Assembly (NCBI RefSeq): GCF_009674685.1
Contig: NZ_WKJI01000008.1
Location: forward strand, 1 to 64,000
From: Pedobacter puniceum
GTDB lineage: Bacteria; Bacteroidota; Bacteroidia; Sphingobacteriales; Sphingobacteriaceae
Reading direction: 5' to 3'
DNA: 64,000 bases
Positions 30,578 through 39,351 of this stretch are shown piece after piece. The translations under genes and the position numbers were made by a program. The notes beneath the pieces are model-generated. The model did no database searches and was not told the DNA's origin. It worked only from the letters and a program-made list of their open reading frames with translations. Position 1 is the first letter of the stretch. Each line of letters opens with the position of its first letter.

Positions 30578-31351
30578 TTAATTAGTTCCTTCAAACATCT
30601 TAATGTTTCGCCATTCAACAGTGGCTTCTTTATCGTTCTCTAATTTTCCGTAAGCACCAAACTTGAAGTAATAGTCTCCATCCGCTGGTCCATGAGTATA
30701 CTCATTATACAATTGACCTTTATCACCAAGGTATATATATACTTTGTTTTCTTTTCTGAAATGGATAATATTTACTTTCAGCCACTTATTTGTTTTATCG
30801 TTATAATCAGTAAAAACATTGGTTAATGGTTTAAATGTTCCCACTCTATCCACACTTGGTGGTACTACTAAAGTCCCGTTATCATCTTTTTTAGTATTAA
30901 ATATTAATACTTTAAAGCCTGATTGTTTCATGTTTTGCCATACTTGGCAGATATGATGTGAACTAAGTATCCCGTCTATAAATCTAACTTCTCCTTCAAA
31001 TTGATAAATACCATCATCTTTATATTTACCATCCATCTGGATTTTCATTTCAGATCTTTTAGCTTTTGGATCTGACCCTATGGTAAATCTGTGGACAGCA
31101 TTTGTGTAATTACTTGTTTTATTTTTAAAGCTGTATTTACATAAATTTGCTACTATGTCTTGATTGGCTTTTAATGTATCCCAATCAAACCTATCCATTT
31201 TTTTTGAATTTTGTAATTGTAAGACTAAGTCTGGTTCTTGAATTTTTGTCCACTTCACATCTTTAAATTTTACCTGAGCAAATGATACTTGATTTAGGTA
31301 AAACATGCAACTAAGTAATAATAAGCTTGATTTTAAGAATTTTGTTTTCAT
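30578..31351 (-). CDS. Secreted jelly-roll protein, polysaccharide lyase-like
   Basis: The 257-residue protein has a signal peptide (ending near QVSFAQ). Its pattern fits a concanavalin-like jelly roll: RSEMKIQM near 110, YQFEGEVRF, QVWQNMKQSG, and a final GDYYFKFGAYG with VEWRNIKMFEG. This resembles small polysaccharide lyases of the alginate or heparin lyase kind, in which Arg, Gln, His and Tyr act in beta-elimination. The candidate HHICQVW and YYFKFGAY segments would supply those residues. There are no other PUL genes nearby, so it looks like an orphan enzyme. Family assignment is tentative and could instead be a carbohydrate-binding or unrelated jelly-roll protein. Confidence 0.65.
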   Translation of the reverse strand: MKTKFLKSSLLLLSCMFYLNQVSFAQVKFKDVKWTKIQEPDLVLQLQNSKKMDRFDWDTLKANQDIVANLCKYSFKNKTSNYTNAVHRFTIGSDPKAKRSEMKIQMDGKYKDDGIYQFEGEVRFIDGILSSHHICQVWQNMKQSGFKVLIFNTKKDDNGTLVVPPSVDRVGTFKPLTNVFTDYNDKTNKWLKVNIIHFRKENKVYIYLGDKGQLYNEYTHGPADGDYYFKFGAYGKLENDKEATVEWRNIKMFEGTN

Positions 31352-31405
31352 TGTTTAATTGAAATTGGTTTTGAGAAGCCACAAACTACCAATTTAAATA
31401 AGGAG

Positions 31406-31786
31406 TTAATTAAGCTTACTTACCTTTTTAATAAGGTAATTTTGCAGTCCGCCGGGCATTTCCCATGTTACATTGGCTCCTTCTTGGTAACCTAATATAG
31501 CTATAGCCATAGGGCTAAATACAGATATTTTATTTTCTTTCATATTGGCCTCATCTAATGGTACAATTTGAAAAGAGAAGGTTTTTTTACTTGTCTTATC
31601 TTCAATCATTACATAAGAATATAAGCCAACAACGTTTTCTGGAAGGCTATCTGTTTTAATAATTGTAGCATGCTTTAATTCTTCCTTTAATTTTTGCTTG
31701 TTATAAGTAGAAAGTACTGCAGTTTTGAAATGTTTTTCTAGTAATTGATGTTCTTTTGAACCTAATATTAATTGTTCTTTTGTCAT
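31406..31786 (-). CDS. GreA/GreB family elongation factor-like protein (Rnk type)
   Basis: From the ATG at 31786 the protein has 126 residues; an upstream in-frame ATG at 31834 adds 16 residues without support. The C-terminal part fits the GreA/GreB C-terminal FKBP-like domain: FQIVPLDEANMKENKISVFSPMAIAILGYQEGANVTW. The N-terminal part is only a short helical region, not the long coiled coil of true GreA, so it resembles Rnk, which binds RNA polymerase but does not stimulate transcript cleavage. Its partner and role here are unknown. It is separated by 54 bp from the lyase-like gene on the same strand. Confidence 0.87.
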   Translation of the reverse strand: MTKEQLILGSKEHQLLEKHFKTAVLSTYNKQKLKEELKHATIIKTDSLPENVVGLYSYVMIEDKTSKKTFSFQIVPLDEANMKENKISVFSPMAIAILGYQEGANVTWEMPGGLQNYLIKKVSKLN

Positions 31787-31904
31787 GTCTTTATGTTTTA
31801 ATGTTATTAAACATGGTTTTATAACCAAAAGCACTCGGCACTATCCAGAGGAGAAGCTATTTCATTATCAATAAAACCATATAAACTATTTAATAATTTA
31901 TACC

Positions 31905-32245
31905 GCCCCATAAATATTTATGGGGCTTAAGAAATAAAGGCCTTATTAGAAGAAAGTAGAAAGAAGTTTAACAGAAATAAGTTTCTCTTAGCTAGTGATT
32001 TAGCTTTATAGTTAGAAACATAAATCATGGTATATAAAATCATCATCATAAACTTAAAGAATTAATAAAAACCAGTAGTTTAATGGGGCCCCTTAAATTT
32101 TTTAAACTTGGGGCTTAGATGATAAAGTCTTTAGAGGAAAAAAACTGTATAAGAGAAGTACGTAATAAGCTATCGCTTAAAAACATAGAAGCATTTGTAG
32201 ATGCCAAGGTGATGTTTTCTAGATGATAAATCATGATAGTTAAAA
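31905..32245. repeat. Degenerate tandem duplication with G+C hairpins and small-ORF remnants
   Basis: Two related segments lie in an otherwise gene-free gap. Unit 1 begins with a perfect 22-bp palindrome at 31905-31926, built from GCCCCATAAAT and its complement. Unit 2 begins with GGGGCCCC near 32084-32091, ending with GGGGC at 32110-32114. Each GGGGCTTA (31922, 32110) is followed by ATAAAG and an A-rich stretch whose translations are similar (IKALLEESRKK and IKSLEEKNCIRE). Each unit ends with ATAAATCATG (32020, 32226). The similarity is visible by eye over about 100-120 bp with small indels. I cannot say what the unit was. Confidence 0.5.
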
Positions 32246-32310
32246 CGTAATGTTTATTATCAAATATAAAGAATTTGATAGGAATCGGCAATTTTTATTA
32301 ATTTTCCATC

Positions 32311-32913
32311 ATGGCTTCGGTACTTATCATATTTGCACATCCGGTTTATGAGAAATCTCGGGTAAACCAATATTTGGTAAAAGCGATAAAGGGTTTAAAG
32401 CAAGTTACTTTTCATGATTTGTATGAACTTTATCCGGATTTTGATATCGATATTAAAAAAGAACAAAAACTTTTAGTTAAGCATGATATTATTGTGCTAC
32501 AACACCCTTTTTATTGGTATAGTATGCCTCCGCTCTTGAAGCAATGGTTAGATTTAGTTTTAGAATACGGTTGGGCGTATGGTAAAGAGGGTACACAACT
32601 GAGAAATAAAAAGCTATTTAATGCTATAACTACCGGAGGAACGTTTGCAGCTTATCAAAAAGAAGGGCATAACCGCTATACCATTCCAGAGCTTTTATAC
32701 CCGCTAGACCAAACTGCTTTTCTATGTAAAATGACCTATTATCCGCCTTTTATTGTACACGGTACGCATCGCCTTTCTGATGTTGAAATGCAACAATTTG
32801 CTCAAGATTATCTGCAAATCATTACAGGCTTAAGAGATGGTTTATTTCGAGAGGATGATTTAGTAAGTGCTACTTATATGAATAACTTGATTGATAAACC
32901 TTACTCGCTTTAG
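32311..32913 (+). CDS. KefF/KefG-like NAD(P)H quinone oxidoreductase (potassium efflux ancillary protein)
   Basis: The 200-residue protein has a flavodoxin-like fold. VLIIFAHPVYEKSRVNQYLVKA opens the FMN-binding strand, QHPFYWYSMPPLLKQWLDLVL is a typical KefF/NQO segment, and FNAITTGGTFAAY follows. It is translated two bases before the KefC-like antiporter. In E. coli KefF and KefG bind and activate KefC and KefB, and also reduce quinones, so this pair is probably a glutathione/electrophile-responsive K+ efflux system. The exact KefF or KefG orthology cannot be decided from sequence. The family assignment is firm. Confidence 0.9.
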   Translation: MASVLIIFAHPVYEKSRVNQYLVKAIKGLKQVTFHDLYELYPDFDIDIKKEQKLLVKHDIIVLQHPFYWYSMPPLLKQWLDLVLEYGWAYGKEGTQLRNKKLFNAITTGGTFAAYQKEGHNRYTIPELLYPLDQTAFLCKMTYYPPFIVHGTHRLSDVEMQQFAQDYLQIITGLRDGLFREDDLVSATYMNNLIDKPYSL

Positions 32914-32915
32914 TT

Positions 32916-34778
32916 ATGGATAAATCTTTTCTATTTCAAGCAATTGTTTATTTGGCTTCGGCAGTAATTGGTGTTAATATCGCTAAAAGGCTTGGTTTAG
33001 GCACTGTTTTAGGCTATTTATTAGCTGGGGTAGCCATTGGTCCTTTTGTATTGGGCTTTGTAGGTGAAGAGGGGAAGGATATTATGCATGTGTCTGAATT
33101 TGGTGTGGTTATGATGCTTTTTGTGATAGGATTAGAGCTTGAGCCTAATCTTTTATGGCGAATGCGAAAACTGGTTGTTGGTTTAGGAGGGATGCAGGTA
33201 ATAGCTACAACTTTGGCTATAAGTTTGGCGGCATATTTTTTAGGTCAGAGTTGGCAAGCAGCTTTAGCTATTGGTGCAACATTGTCTTTATCATCAACAG
33301 CTATTGTGATGCAAACTTTAAGCGAGAAAAGCTTACTCAAAACATCAGCCGGTAATTCTGCATTTGCAGTATTATTATCTCAAGATATTGCTGTTATCCC
33401 TTTATTAGCTGTTTTTCCAATATTGGCAACAGAAGTAGTTGATAACCAGAGTGCTAGTTTAATTGGTAAATTTTCTGGTTGGCAACAAACTTTAATTGTC
33501 TTAGCTGCTATTGCAATCATTATTATAGCAGGTAAATATGTGGTAAGTCCGGTTTTTAGGTGGGTGGCAAAAACTCGTCAGAGAGAGTTATTTATGGCTA
33601 CAGCACTTTTGCTAGTTTTTCTTATTGCAGAATTGATGATTGTAGTAGGCTTAAGCCCTGCTTTAGGAACCTTTTTAGCAGGTGTTGTATTAGCAAATAG
33701 CGAGTTTAGGCATGAACTAGAAAGCGATATAGATCCTTTTAAAGGATTATTATTGGGCTTATTTTTTATATCTGTAGGTTCTACCATAGATTTTGGTTTG
33801 GTAAAAGACAATTTTCTCCTAGTAATAGCCTTGGTTTTAGGTTTGATGTGCTTAAAAGGCTTAATCTTATATGTTTTAGGTAAATCTTTTGGCTTAAAAG
33901 GCGATCAAAACATGATTTTTGCAGTTTCTTTAGCACAAATGGGTGAATTTGCTTTTGTACTTTTTTCTTTTGCGGGCCAATATGCTTTGATTAATGCCGA
34001 GGATATAGATTTATTAATTGCAGTAGTTGCGCTTAGTATGGCACTTACACCATTATTTTTTGTGATGAATGAAAGGCTCATCCTACCTAAATATTTCACC
34101 AAAGAAAAGTCAAACCGCAGGGCTGATGAGATTCATGATAAAAACCCAGTTATTATTGCTGGTTTTGGTAGATACGGTAATATTGTTGGTCGCTTTTTAA
34201 GAGCCAACGGTGTTTCTGCAACAGTATTGGATAATGATTCTGATAGGGTTGAGCTATTAAGAAGGTTTGGTTATAAGGTTTATTATGGAGATGCCTCGAG
34301 GTTTGATTTAATGAAAGCCGCAGGAGCAGAAACAGCGAAAATCATCATCATTGCGATGGATACACCACAACAATGTTTAGAAATGGTAGCTATGGTAAAA
34401 AAGAATTTCCCGCATCTGAAAATATTGTCTAGAGCGTATGATCGTAATGATTCTTTTGATTTGATGGAATCTGGTGTGGATTATATTTATCGTGAAACAC
34501 TTGATTCTTCTTTACGTCTAGGTGCCGATGCTTTGCAGATGATTGGTTTTAGAGCTTATCAAACGCACAGAGCTGCTCGTACTTTCTTAAAGCATGATGA
34601 ACGTGTTTTGGCAGATTTAATTAAACATAGGCATGATAGCAAATCTTACATCAGCGTAGCTAAAGAAAAAATAACCGAGTTAGAAGAACTTATTTTACGA
34701 GATATTAAAGACGAAGGAATTTTAGAACGAGATAGCGGCTGGGATAGCGAAAGGCTACGTACAGACACTAAATCTTAA
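32916..34778 (+). CDS. KefB/KefC-like CPA2 cation:proton antiporter with TrkA-N domain
   Basis: The 620-residue protein has about 12-13 membrane helices (residues 1-385) of the monovalent cation:proton antiporter-2 family. FVIGLELEPNLLWRM and LSLSSTAIVMQTLSE are conserved transport motifs. A C-terminal TrkA-N Rossmann domain starts at IIAGFGRYGNIVGRFL, near residue 415, and would bind NAD(H). It moves K+ or Na+ against H+ and is gated by the cytoplasmic domain and the upstream KefF-like protein. It ends overlapping the purN gene by four bases in the convergent direction. Confidence 0.93.
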   Translation: MDKSFLFQAIVYLASAVIGVNIAKRLGLGTVLGYLLAGVAIGPFVLGFVGEEGKDIMHVSEFGVVMMLFVIGLELEPNLLWRMRKLVVGLGGMQVIATTLAISLAAYFLGQSWQAALAIGATLSLSSTAIVMQTLSEKSLLKTSAGNSAFAVLLSQDIAVIPLLAVFPILATEVVDNQSASLIGKFSGWQQTLIVLAAIAIIIIAGKYVVSPVFRWVAKTRQRELFMATALLLVFLIAELMIVVGLSPALGTFLAGVVLANSEFRHELESDIDPFKGLLLGLFFISVGSTIDFGLVKDNFLLVIALVLGLMCLKGLILYVLGKSFGLKGDQNMIFAVSLAQMGEFAFVLFSFAGQYALINAEDIDLLIAVVALSMALTPLFFVMNERLILPKYFTKEKSNRRADEIHDKNPVIIAGFGRYGNIVGRFLRANGVSATVLDNDSDRVELLRRFGYKVYYGDASRFDLMKAAGAETAKIIIIAMDTPQQCLEMVAMVKKNFPHLKILSRAYDRNDSFDLMESGVDYIYRETLDSSLRLGADALQMIGFRAYQTHRAARTFLKHDERVLADLIKHRHDSKSYISVAKEKITELEELILRDIKDEGILERDSGWDSERLRTDTKS

Positions 34779-35356
34779 ATGGTTTTCATCTTTTTTATTA
34801 AGCTCTCAATAACTCTAGGAAAGTGTTGATGTTCTAATTGTTGGCCTTTAAATTTTATCATTTCTAAATCGTCTCCGGCTTCAATTTTGAATCTTGATTG
34901 ATGGATGACCTCACCTTCATCAAAATGTTCATTTACAAAATGGATGGTTATGCCAGATTCTAACTCTTTATTTTCTAAAACAGCTAAATGTACTTTGTCT
35001 CCATACATACCTTTACCACCATATTTAGGTAATAATGAGGGGTGTATATTGATGATTTTATTAGGGAATGCTTTTAATAAATTTTCTGGAACTAACCATA
35101 AAAAGCCCGCAAGTACAATTAAATCTATTTGTAGGTTTTTTAGTAATTGTACCACTTCATCAGTCTCTCTAAATTCTTTACGATCAAAAACATGTGAAGG
35201 AATTTCAAAATTATCTGCTCTTTGCAGTACGTAAGCATCAGGATTATTGGTTAAAACAATAGCAACTTCTGCATCATTACTTTTTTTGAAATATTCCATG
35301 ATTTTTTGGGCATTAGAGCCCGAACCAGAGGCGAAAATAGCTATACGTTTCTTCAA
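34775..35356 (-). CDS. purN: Phosphoribosylglycinamide formyltransferase (GAR transformylase)
   Basis: The 193-residue protein transfers a formyl group from 10-formyl-tetrahydrofolate to glycinamide ribonucleotide in purine synthesis. The phosphate-binding FASGSGSNAQ is at the N-terminus, the catalytic Asn-His motif is in INIHPSLLPKYGGKGMYG, and the catalytic Asp is in VNEHFDEGEVIHQ. Length is normal for PurN. It is divergent from the two-component system, and its last four bases overlap the end of the KefC-like gene. No other purine genes are nearby. Confidence 0.96.
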   Translation of the reverse strand: MKKRIAIFASGSGSNAQKIMEYFKKSNDAEVAIVLTNNPDAYVLQRADNFEIPSHVFDRKEFRETDEVVQLLKNLQIDLIVLAGFLWLVPENLLKAFPNKIINIHPSLLPKYGGKGMYGDKVHLAVLENKELESGITIHFVNEHFDEGEVIHQSRFKIEAGDDLEMIKFKGQQLEHQHFPRVIESLIKKMKTI

Positions 35357-35550
35357 AACTTCTTAATTTTTGTATCAAAGATAAAAGTTTGAATGTTTTT
35401 TAGAAATCCTAAAGAAGAAAATGAAACTTAAAGCGAAAACTGAAGTAAAAAATGTTTGTTAAATGTAAATTAAATATGCTCGATACTTCTTTCTAATTTC
35501 ATTTTAATATTAAATAGGCAAATTGCCAAGAAGTGCTTAAATAAACACCC

Positions 35551-36240
35551 ATGAATATATTAATTGTTGAAGATGAATTTGATGTTCTTAAAGTGATAAA
35601 AAAAGCACTAGAGCAAGAAAATTATACTGTTAGCGTAGCTATGGATGGCAATACGGCCTTAAAAATGTGTCGCGAGCATCATTTTGATGTAGTATTACTT
35701 GATGTGATGCTACCAGAAAAAAACGGTATTGAAGTTTGCCGAAGGTTGAGAAGTGAGGATTATACTGTCCCCATTTTAATGTTAAGTGCGTTAGATTCAA
35801 CAGAGAATGTAGTTACCGGCTTAGATGTTGGTGCCGATGATTATCTAGCTAAACCTTTTAAGTTGGTAGAGCTTTTAGCTAGAATAAAAGCTTTATTAAG
35901 ACGTAAGCAAGCTACCTTACCTAAAGAAAGTAACACCATTAAAATTGCCGATTTGGAGTTTGATACAGAAGCAAGAAGTGTGATAAGAAATGGCGAAGCG
36001 ATAAATTTAACAGCTACAGAATACAGATTGTTAGAGTATTTCATTAAAAACAAAAGAAAGGTATTATCAAGGGTAGATATTTTAGAAAATGTTTGGGATG
36101 TTACCTATGATTTGGGAACTAACGTAGTTGATGTTTATGTGAATTACCTTCGTAAAAAAATAGATAAAAACGCAACTCAAAAACTTATTCATACCAAAGT
36201 AGGGATGGGTTATATCTTTAACGACGAATATGCGTTTTAA
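35551..36240 (+). CDS. OmpR/PhoB family response regulator
   Basis: The 229-residue protein has a receiver domain (1-120) with phosphoacceptor Asp51 (VVLLDVMLPEKNG) and the conserved Lys in DYLAKPFKLVELLARI. The OmpR-type winged helix (130-227) includes LTATEYRLLEYFIKNKRKVLSR and ends in HTKVGMGYIFND. It overlaps the histidine kinase by 11 bp, so the two form a classic two-component pair. The signal and regulon are unknown. The nearby universal stress protein may be under its control, but no site was identified. Confidence 0.96.
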   Translation: MNILIVEDEFDVLKVIKKALEQENYTVSVAMDGNTALKMCREHHFDVVLLDVMLPEKNGIEVCRRLRSEDYTVPILMLSALDSTENVVTGLDVGADDYLAKPFKLVELLARIKALLRRKQATLPKESNTIKIADLEFDTEARSVIRNGEAINLTATEYRLLEYFIKNKRKVLSRVDILENVWDVTYDLGTNVVDVYVNYLRKKIDKNATQKLIHTKVGMGYIFNDEYAF

Positions 36241-37591
36241 ACAACAAATAACATTAGCTTTTACTGGTTTAACAGCATTAATATTTTTAATGATAGGTTT
36301 GATGATGTATTTTTTAACTGAGAAATACACTCGTCAAGAATATTTTACTCGATTAAAATTGCGCTCAGAAATAGCTGCTAAGTCTAAATTTGGGGCTGAT
36401 AAATTAAGCAATAACATTTATCAAGAGGTAAGAAAGCAACATTTACAAGTTTTACCTAACGAGAAGGAATATATTATTAAAGTAGAAAACGGAAAACCTA
36501 TACTAAATTCAAAAGAAAACCTGCCATCGGTATTAATTAGAAAGGTTATACAGAGTAATTATGCCGAGTATACCCAATACGGAACTTATTTTGTAGCCAT
36601 ACTTTATAGAAATTCTCCTGAAGAAACTTACATAGTTGCTATTAGTGCTACAGACCCAGTAGGCAAACAAGATTTACAACGCCTAAAGTTTATTTTACTG
36701 TTATGTTTTTTGGTGATGAGCTTGCTATCTTATTTCATGGGGAATTGGTTTGCTATCCGTTTTACTACTCCAATTTCTAAAATGATAACCAAGGTAAATA
36801 ATATTAGTGCTTATAACCTTGATTTACGTTTAGATCCATCAAAAAAAGCTAAAGGAGAAATGGAGAAGCTAGCCATTACATTTAACAACATGCTAGATAG
36901 GTTAGAAACAGCTTTTCAAATTCAAAACAACTTTGTAAGTAATGCCTCTCATGAATTAAGAACACCACTTACTGCAATTTTAGGTGCGGTAGAATTGGCC
37001 CTTATGAATCCGCAAGGAGATAATAAAGAAGCTTTAGAACTAGTTTATAAGCAAGCATCTAGATTAAATGATATTATTAATGGTTTATTAAAATTGGCAC
37101 AATCTGGCTATAACTATAAAAAGCAATTAAATGATGCTATTAGATTAGATGAATTATTGCTTTCTATCATAGAAGATTTAAAAGTTACCAACCCAGACAA
37201 TCAAGTGCAGCTAGATTTTTCTGAACTACCAGAACAAGCTTCTGACTTAGCGCTTTTTGGTACAGAACCTTTACTAAGATTGGCAATCAATAATATTATC
37301 CAAAACGCTTGTAAATATTCTGATAATAAGCCTGTTTTAGTGAAACTATCAACCACAAAAGACAAAATTTGCATACTTGTATCAGACCAAGGTATAGGTA
37401 TTCCACAGAAAGATTTAGAACATATTTTTGAGCTTTTCTTTAGAGCCTCTAATCACGGAGATAGAAAAGGCTTCGGTTTAGGTTTACCACTTTCTTATCG
37501 AATTTTTAAAGTACATCAAGCTATTTTAGATATACAATCTGTAGAAAGTAAGGGTACAGATGTTTATGTTTATTTCAATAAAAAGGCTTAA
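36230..37591 (+). CDS. Sensor histidine kinase
   Basis: The 453-residue protein has a membrane helix near residues 8-28, a periplasmic sensor region (about 30-145), and a second helix near 150-175. A HAMP-like linker follows (about 175-230). The dimerisation helix carries the phosphoacceptor His241 (NASHELRTPLTAILG). The ATPase domain has NNIIQNACKYS, DQGIGIP and GFGLGLPLSY, which are the N, G1 and G2 boxes. It is the partner of the overlapping response regulator. The periplasmic domain has no recognised fold, so the signal is unknown. Confidence 0.96.
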   Translation: MRFKQQITLAFTGLTALIFLMIGLMMYFLTEKYTRQEYFTRLKLRSEIAAKSKFGADKLSNNIYQEVRKQHLQVLPNEKEYIIKVENGKPILNSKENLPSVLIRKVIQSNYAEYTQYGTYFVAILYRNSPEETYIVAISATDPVGKQDLQRLKFILLLCFLVMSLLSYFMGNWFAIRFTTPISKMITKVNNISAYNLDLRLDPSKKAKGEMEKLAITFNNMLDRLETAFQIQNNFVSNASHELRTPLTAILGAVELALMNPQGDNKEALELVYKQASRLNDIINGLLKLAQSGYNYKKQLNDAIRLDELLLSIIEDLKVTNPDNQVQLDFSELPEQASDLALFGTEPLLRLAINNIIQNACKYSDNKPVLVKLSTTKDKICILVSDQGIGIPQKDLEHIFELFFRASNHGDRKGFGLGLPLSYRIFKVHQAILDIQSVESKGTDVYVYFNKKA

Positions 37592-37764
37592 ATGTAAAAT
37601 ATCTCTTTATCTTTTTGAAATAAAGTTTTCTGGTTTTTCTTATTATTTTTAGATAAGTCTATTATAAAGTTTAATGTTTTTCTAATCTGTTTAATTGCTT
37701 TTTAATTCCTATTTAAATCTGTTTTAAGTGTTGTAACAGATATTTATAAAAAAGAATAAGATTA

Positions 37765-38595
37765 ATGAAGGCAATCAAAAATATTTTAGTTCCTACCAAT
37801 TTAAGTATAGGGTCATTAAGTGTATTACAATATGCTTTAAATCAATTTAAAGGTTATGCTTTTAACATTACGCTGTTGCATGTTTTGCCCTTACCAGATG
37901 CTATTACAGACTTGTTGATGTTATCAAGAAAGTCAGATGAAAATGAGCATATCCCGGCAGATTTTCATGAAGCCATACAACGGCTTACTTTGTTATTTCC
38001 GCTTCGTATCTCAAGTATTAAAATAGAACATCAGTATGGTTTATCTACATCCATCTTATCGCAAATTATTGAGGATAAAAAGATAGACCTTATTCTGCAT
38101 TGCAAGACTGCTTTTAAAAGCCCTACTCATAACAATGAGCAAAAGCTACTTAAATTATTAGACGAAAGTGCTTATCCTGTGATGTATGTGCCAGAGATTC
38201 CGTTGGCTAATGTGCCTAAAACCATTAGTTTTATTTTAGAAGAAGATATTAATTGTGTAGCTGTTTTGAAAAATATGCTAAATCAATTATTGGTGCAAGC
38301 AGAAACTGAAATTAGATTGATTGCAGCTATGCCTATAGCTAAAGTTGCAATCTTAATTGCTCAGTTTAAAAATGAAGTAGATAAATGTAAACTTTTTGGT
38401 GTTTACAAGTTTTCTATACATATGCTTCAGGGGGAGAATTATGAAGAATCTATCATGCAATTTACAACTGATTTTGAAGTTGATATGATTTTCTTGTTAA
38501 AGAAAAAAACATTTTTAAATAGGTACTTTATTAATCAGCACATTCTTAATCAAACTCTAAAACAGGCTAGGATTCCAATATTTACATTGGCTTAA
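37765..38595 (+). CDS. Universal stress protein family protein (tandem-domain)
   Basis: The 276-residue protein begins with the USP start KNILVPTNLSIGSLSVLQYALNQF. It has roughly two USP-like halves, 1-150 and 151-276, the second being more diverged. No clear ATP-binding GxxGxxxxGS motif is seen, so it may belong to the non-ATP-binding group. It lies 173 bp after the histidine kinase and 69 bp before the DJ-1-like start. Function is probably stress adaptation. Family assignment is good, but the specific role is unknown. Confidence 0.85.
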   Translation: MKAIKNILVPTNLSIGSLSVLQYALNQFKGYAFNITLLHVLPLPDAITDLLMLSRKSDENEHIPADFHEAIQRLTLLFPLRISSIKIEHQYGLSTSILSQIIEDKKIDLILHCKTAFKSPTHNNEQKLLKLLDESAYPVMYVPEIPLANVPKTISFILEEDINCVAVLKNMLNQLLVQAETEIRLIAAMPIAKVAILIAQFKNEVDKCKLFGVYKFSIHMLQGENYEESIMQFTTDFEVDMIFLLKKKTFLNRYFINQHILNQTLKQARIPIFTLA

Positions 38596-38664
38596 AAGTC
38601 TGGTATGATTGTTTTGGTTTGGTGTTTGCTTCATAAGCATATGTTTCACCTAAAAAACATTGTC

Positions 38665-39216
38665 ATGGGAAAATTAAGTCATAAAAGAATCGCTATTTTA
38701 AGTGATCATGGTTTTGAGCAATCAGAACTTATAGAACCTAAAAATGCTTTACACGAAGCTGGTGCTACGGTACACATTGTATCACCACAAAAAGATAAAA
38801 TTAAGGCTTGGAATGAGGATAACTGGGGGGTAGAAGTTAAAGTAGATGTTCATTTAGCTGATGCTAAACCTGATGATTATGATGCTTTACTTGTACCAGG
38901 GGGTGTAATGAATCCTGATTTTATGCGTAAGAACCAAGATTGTGTAGCATTTGTGAAAGCATTTTTTGATGCTCAAAAACCTGTTGCCGCTATCTGCCAT
39001 GGGCCGCAATTACTAATAGAAACTGGGCTTTTGGAAGGCAGGAAAATTACTTCTTATCCATCAATCAAAACAGATTTGATAAATGCCGGAGCCTTATGGG
39101 AAGATAGCGAAGTTGTGGTAGATGAAGGTTTAGTAACCAGTCGTTCTCCGGAAGATATTCCAGCATTTAACCGCAGCATGATAGAAGAATTTGCTGGAGT
39201 TCAAACAGAAGCTTAG
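38665..39216 (+). CDS. DJ-1/PfpI family protein (type 1 glutamine amidotransferase-like)
   Basis: I place the start at 38665, giving 183 residues beginning MGKLSHKRIAIL. The upstream ATG at 38605 adds 20 residues without support. The fold is DJ-1/PfpI: ILSDHGFEQSEL opens the domain with the conserved Glu, YDALLVPGGVMNPD follows, and the nucleophile elbow is AICHGPQ with Cys111. Members act as glyoxalase-III-like, protein or nucleotide deglycase-like, or protease-like proteins. The exact activity is unresolved. A strong terminator follows. Confidence 0.92.
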   Translation: MGKLSHKRIAILSDHGFEQSELIEPKNALHEAGATVHIVSPQKDKIKAWNEDNWGVEVKVDVHLADAKPDDYDALLVPGGVMNPDFMRKNQDCVAFVKAFFDAQKPVAAICHGPQLLIETGLLEGRKITSYPSIKTDLINAGALWEDSEVVVDEGLVTSRSPEDIPAFNRSMIEEFAGVQTEA

Positions 39217-39237
39217 TTCTTGAAGCTCTGTAAATTT

Positions 39238-39270
39238 AAGCAGCGTCATTTTTTTAATGACGCTGCTTTT
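39238..39270 (+). terminator. Terminator after the DJ-1-like gene
   Basis: A 13-bp perfect stem, AAGCAGCGTCATT (39238-39250) and its complement (39256-39268), encloses a TTTTT loop and ends in TTTT. It lies just after the DJ-1-like stop. Confidence 0.9.
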
Positions 39271-39351
39271 AATTTAATATCAGCTAGCACAAATAAAAAT
39301 AAAGGTTATGCTACCTTTGTGGCTTATTTATCAGTTAAATAGCTTAGGAGA

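Noticed and set aside
32119-32226. 35-codon ORF in the 31835-32310 gap
   Set aside because: Too short and no family pattern; its only support is similarity to a degenerate neighbour, so it is reported as part of a repeat and not as a gene.
34775-34778. Overlap of the KefC-like and purN genes as a sign of frameshift
   Set aside because: Convergent four-base stop-codon overlaps are normal compaction; both proteins have complete family C-termini. The same holds at 56354-56357.
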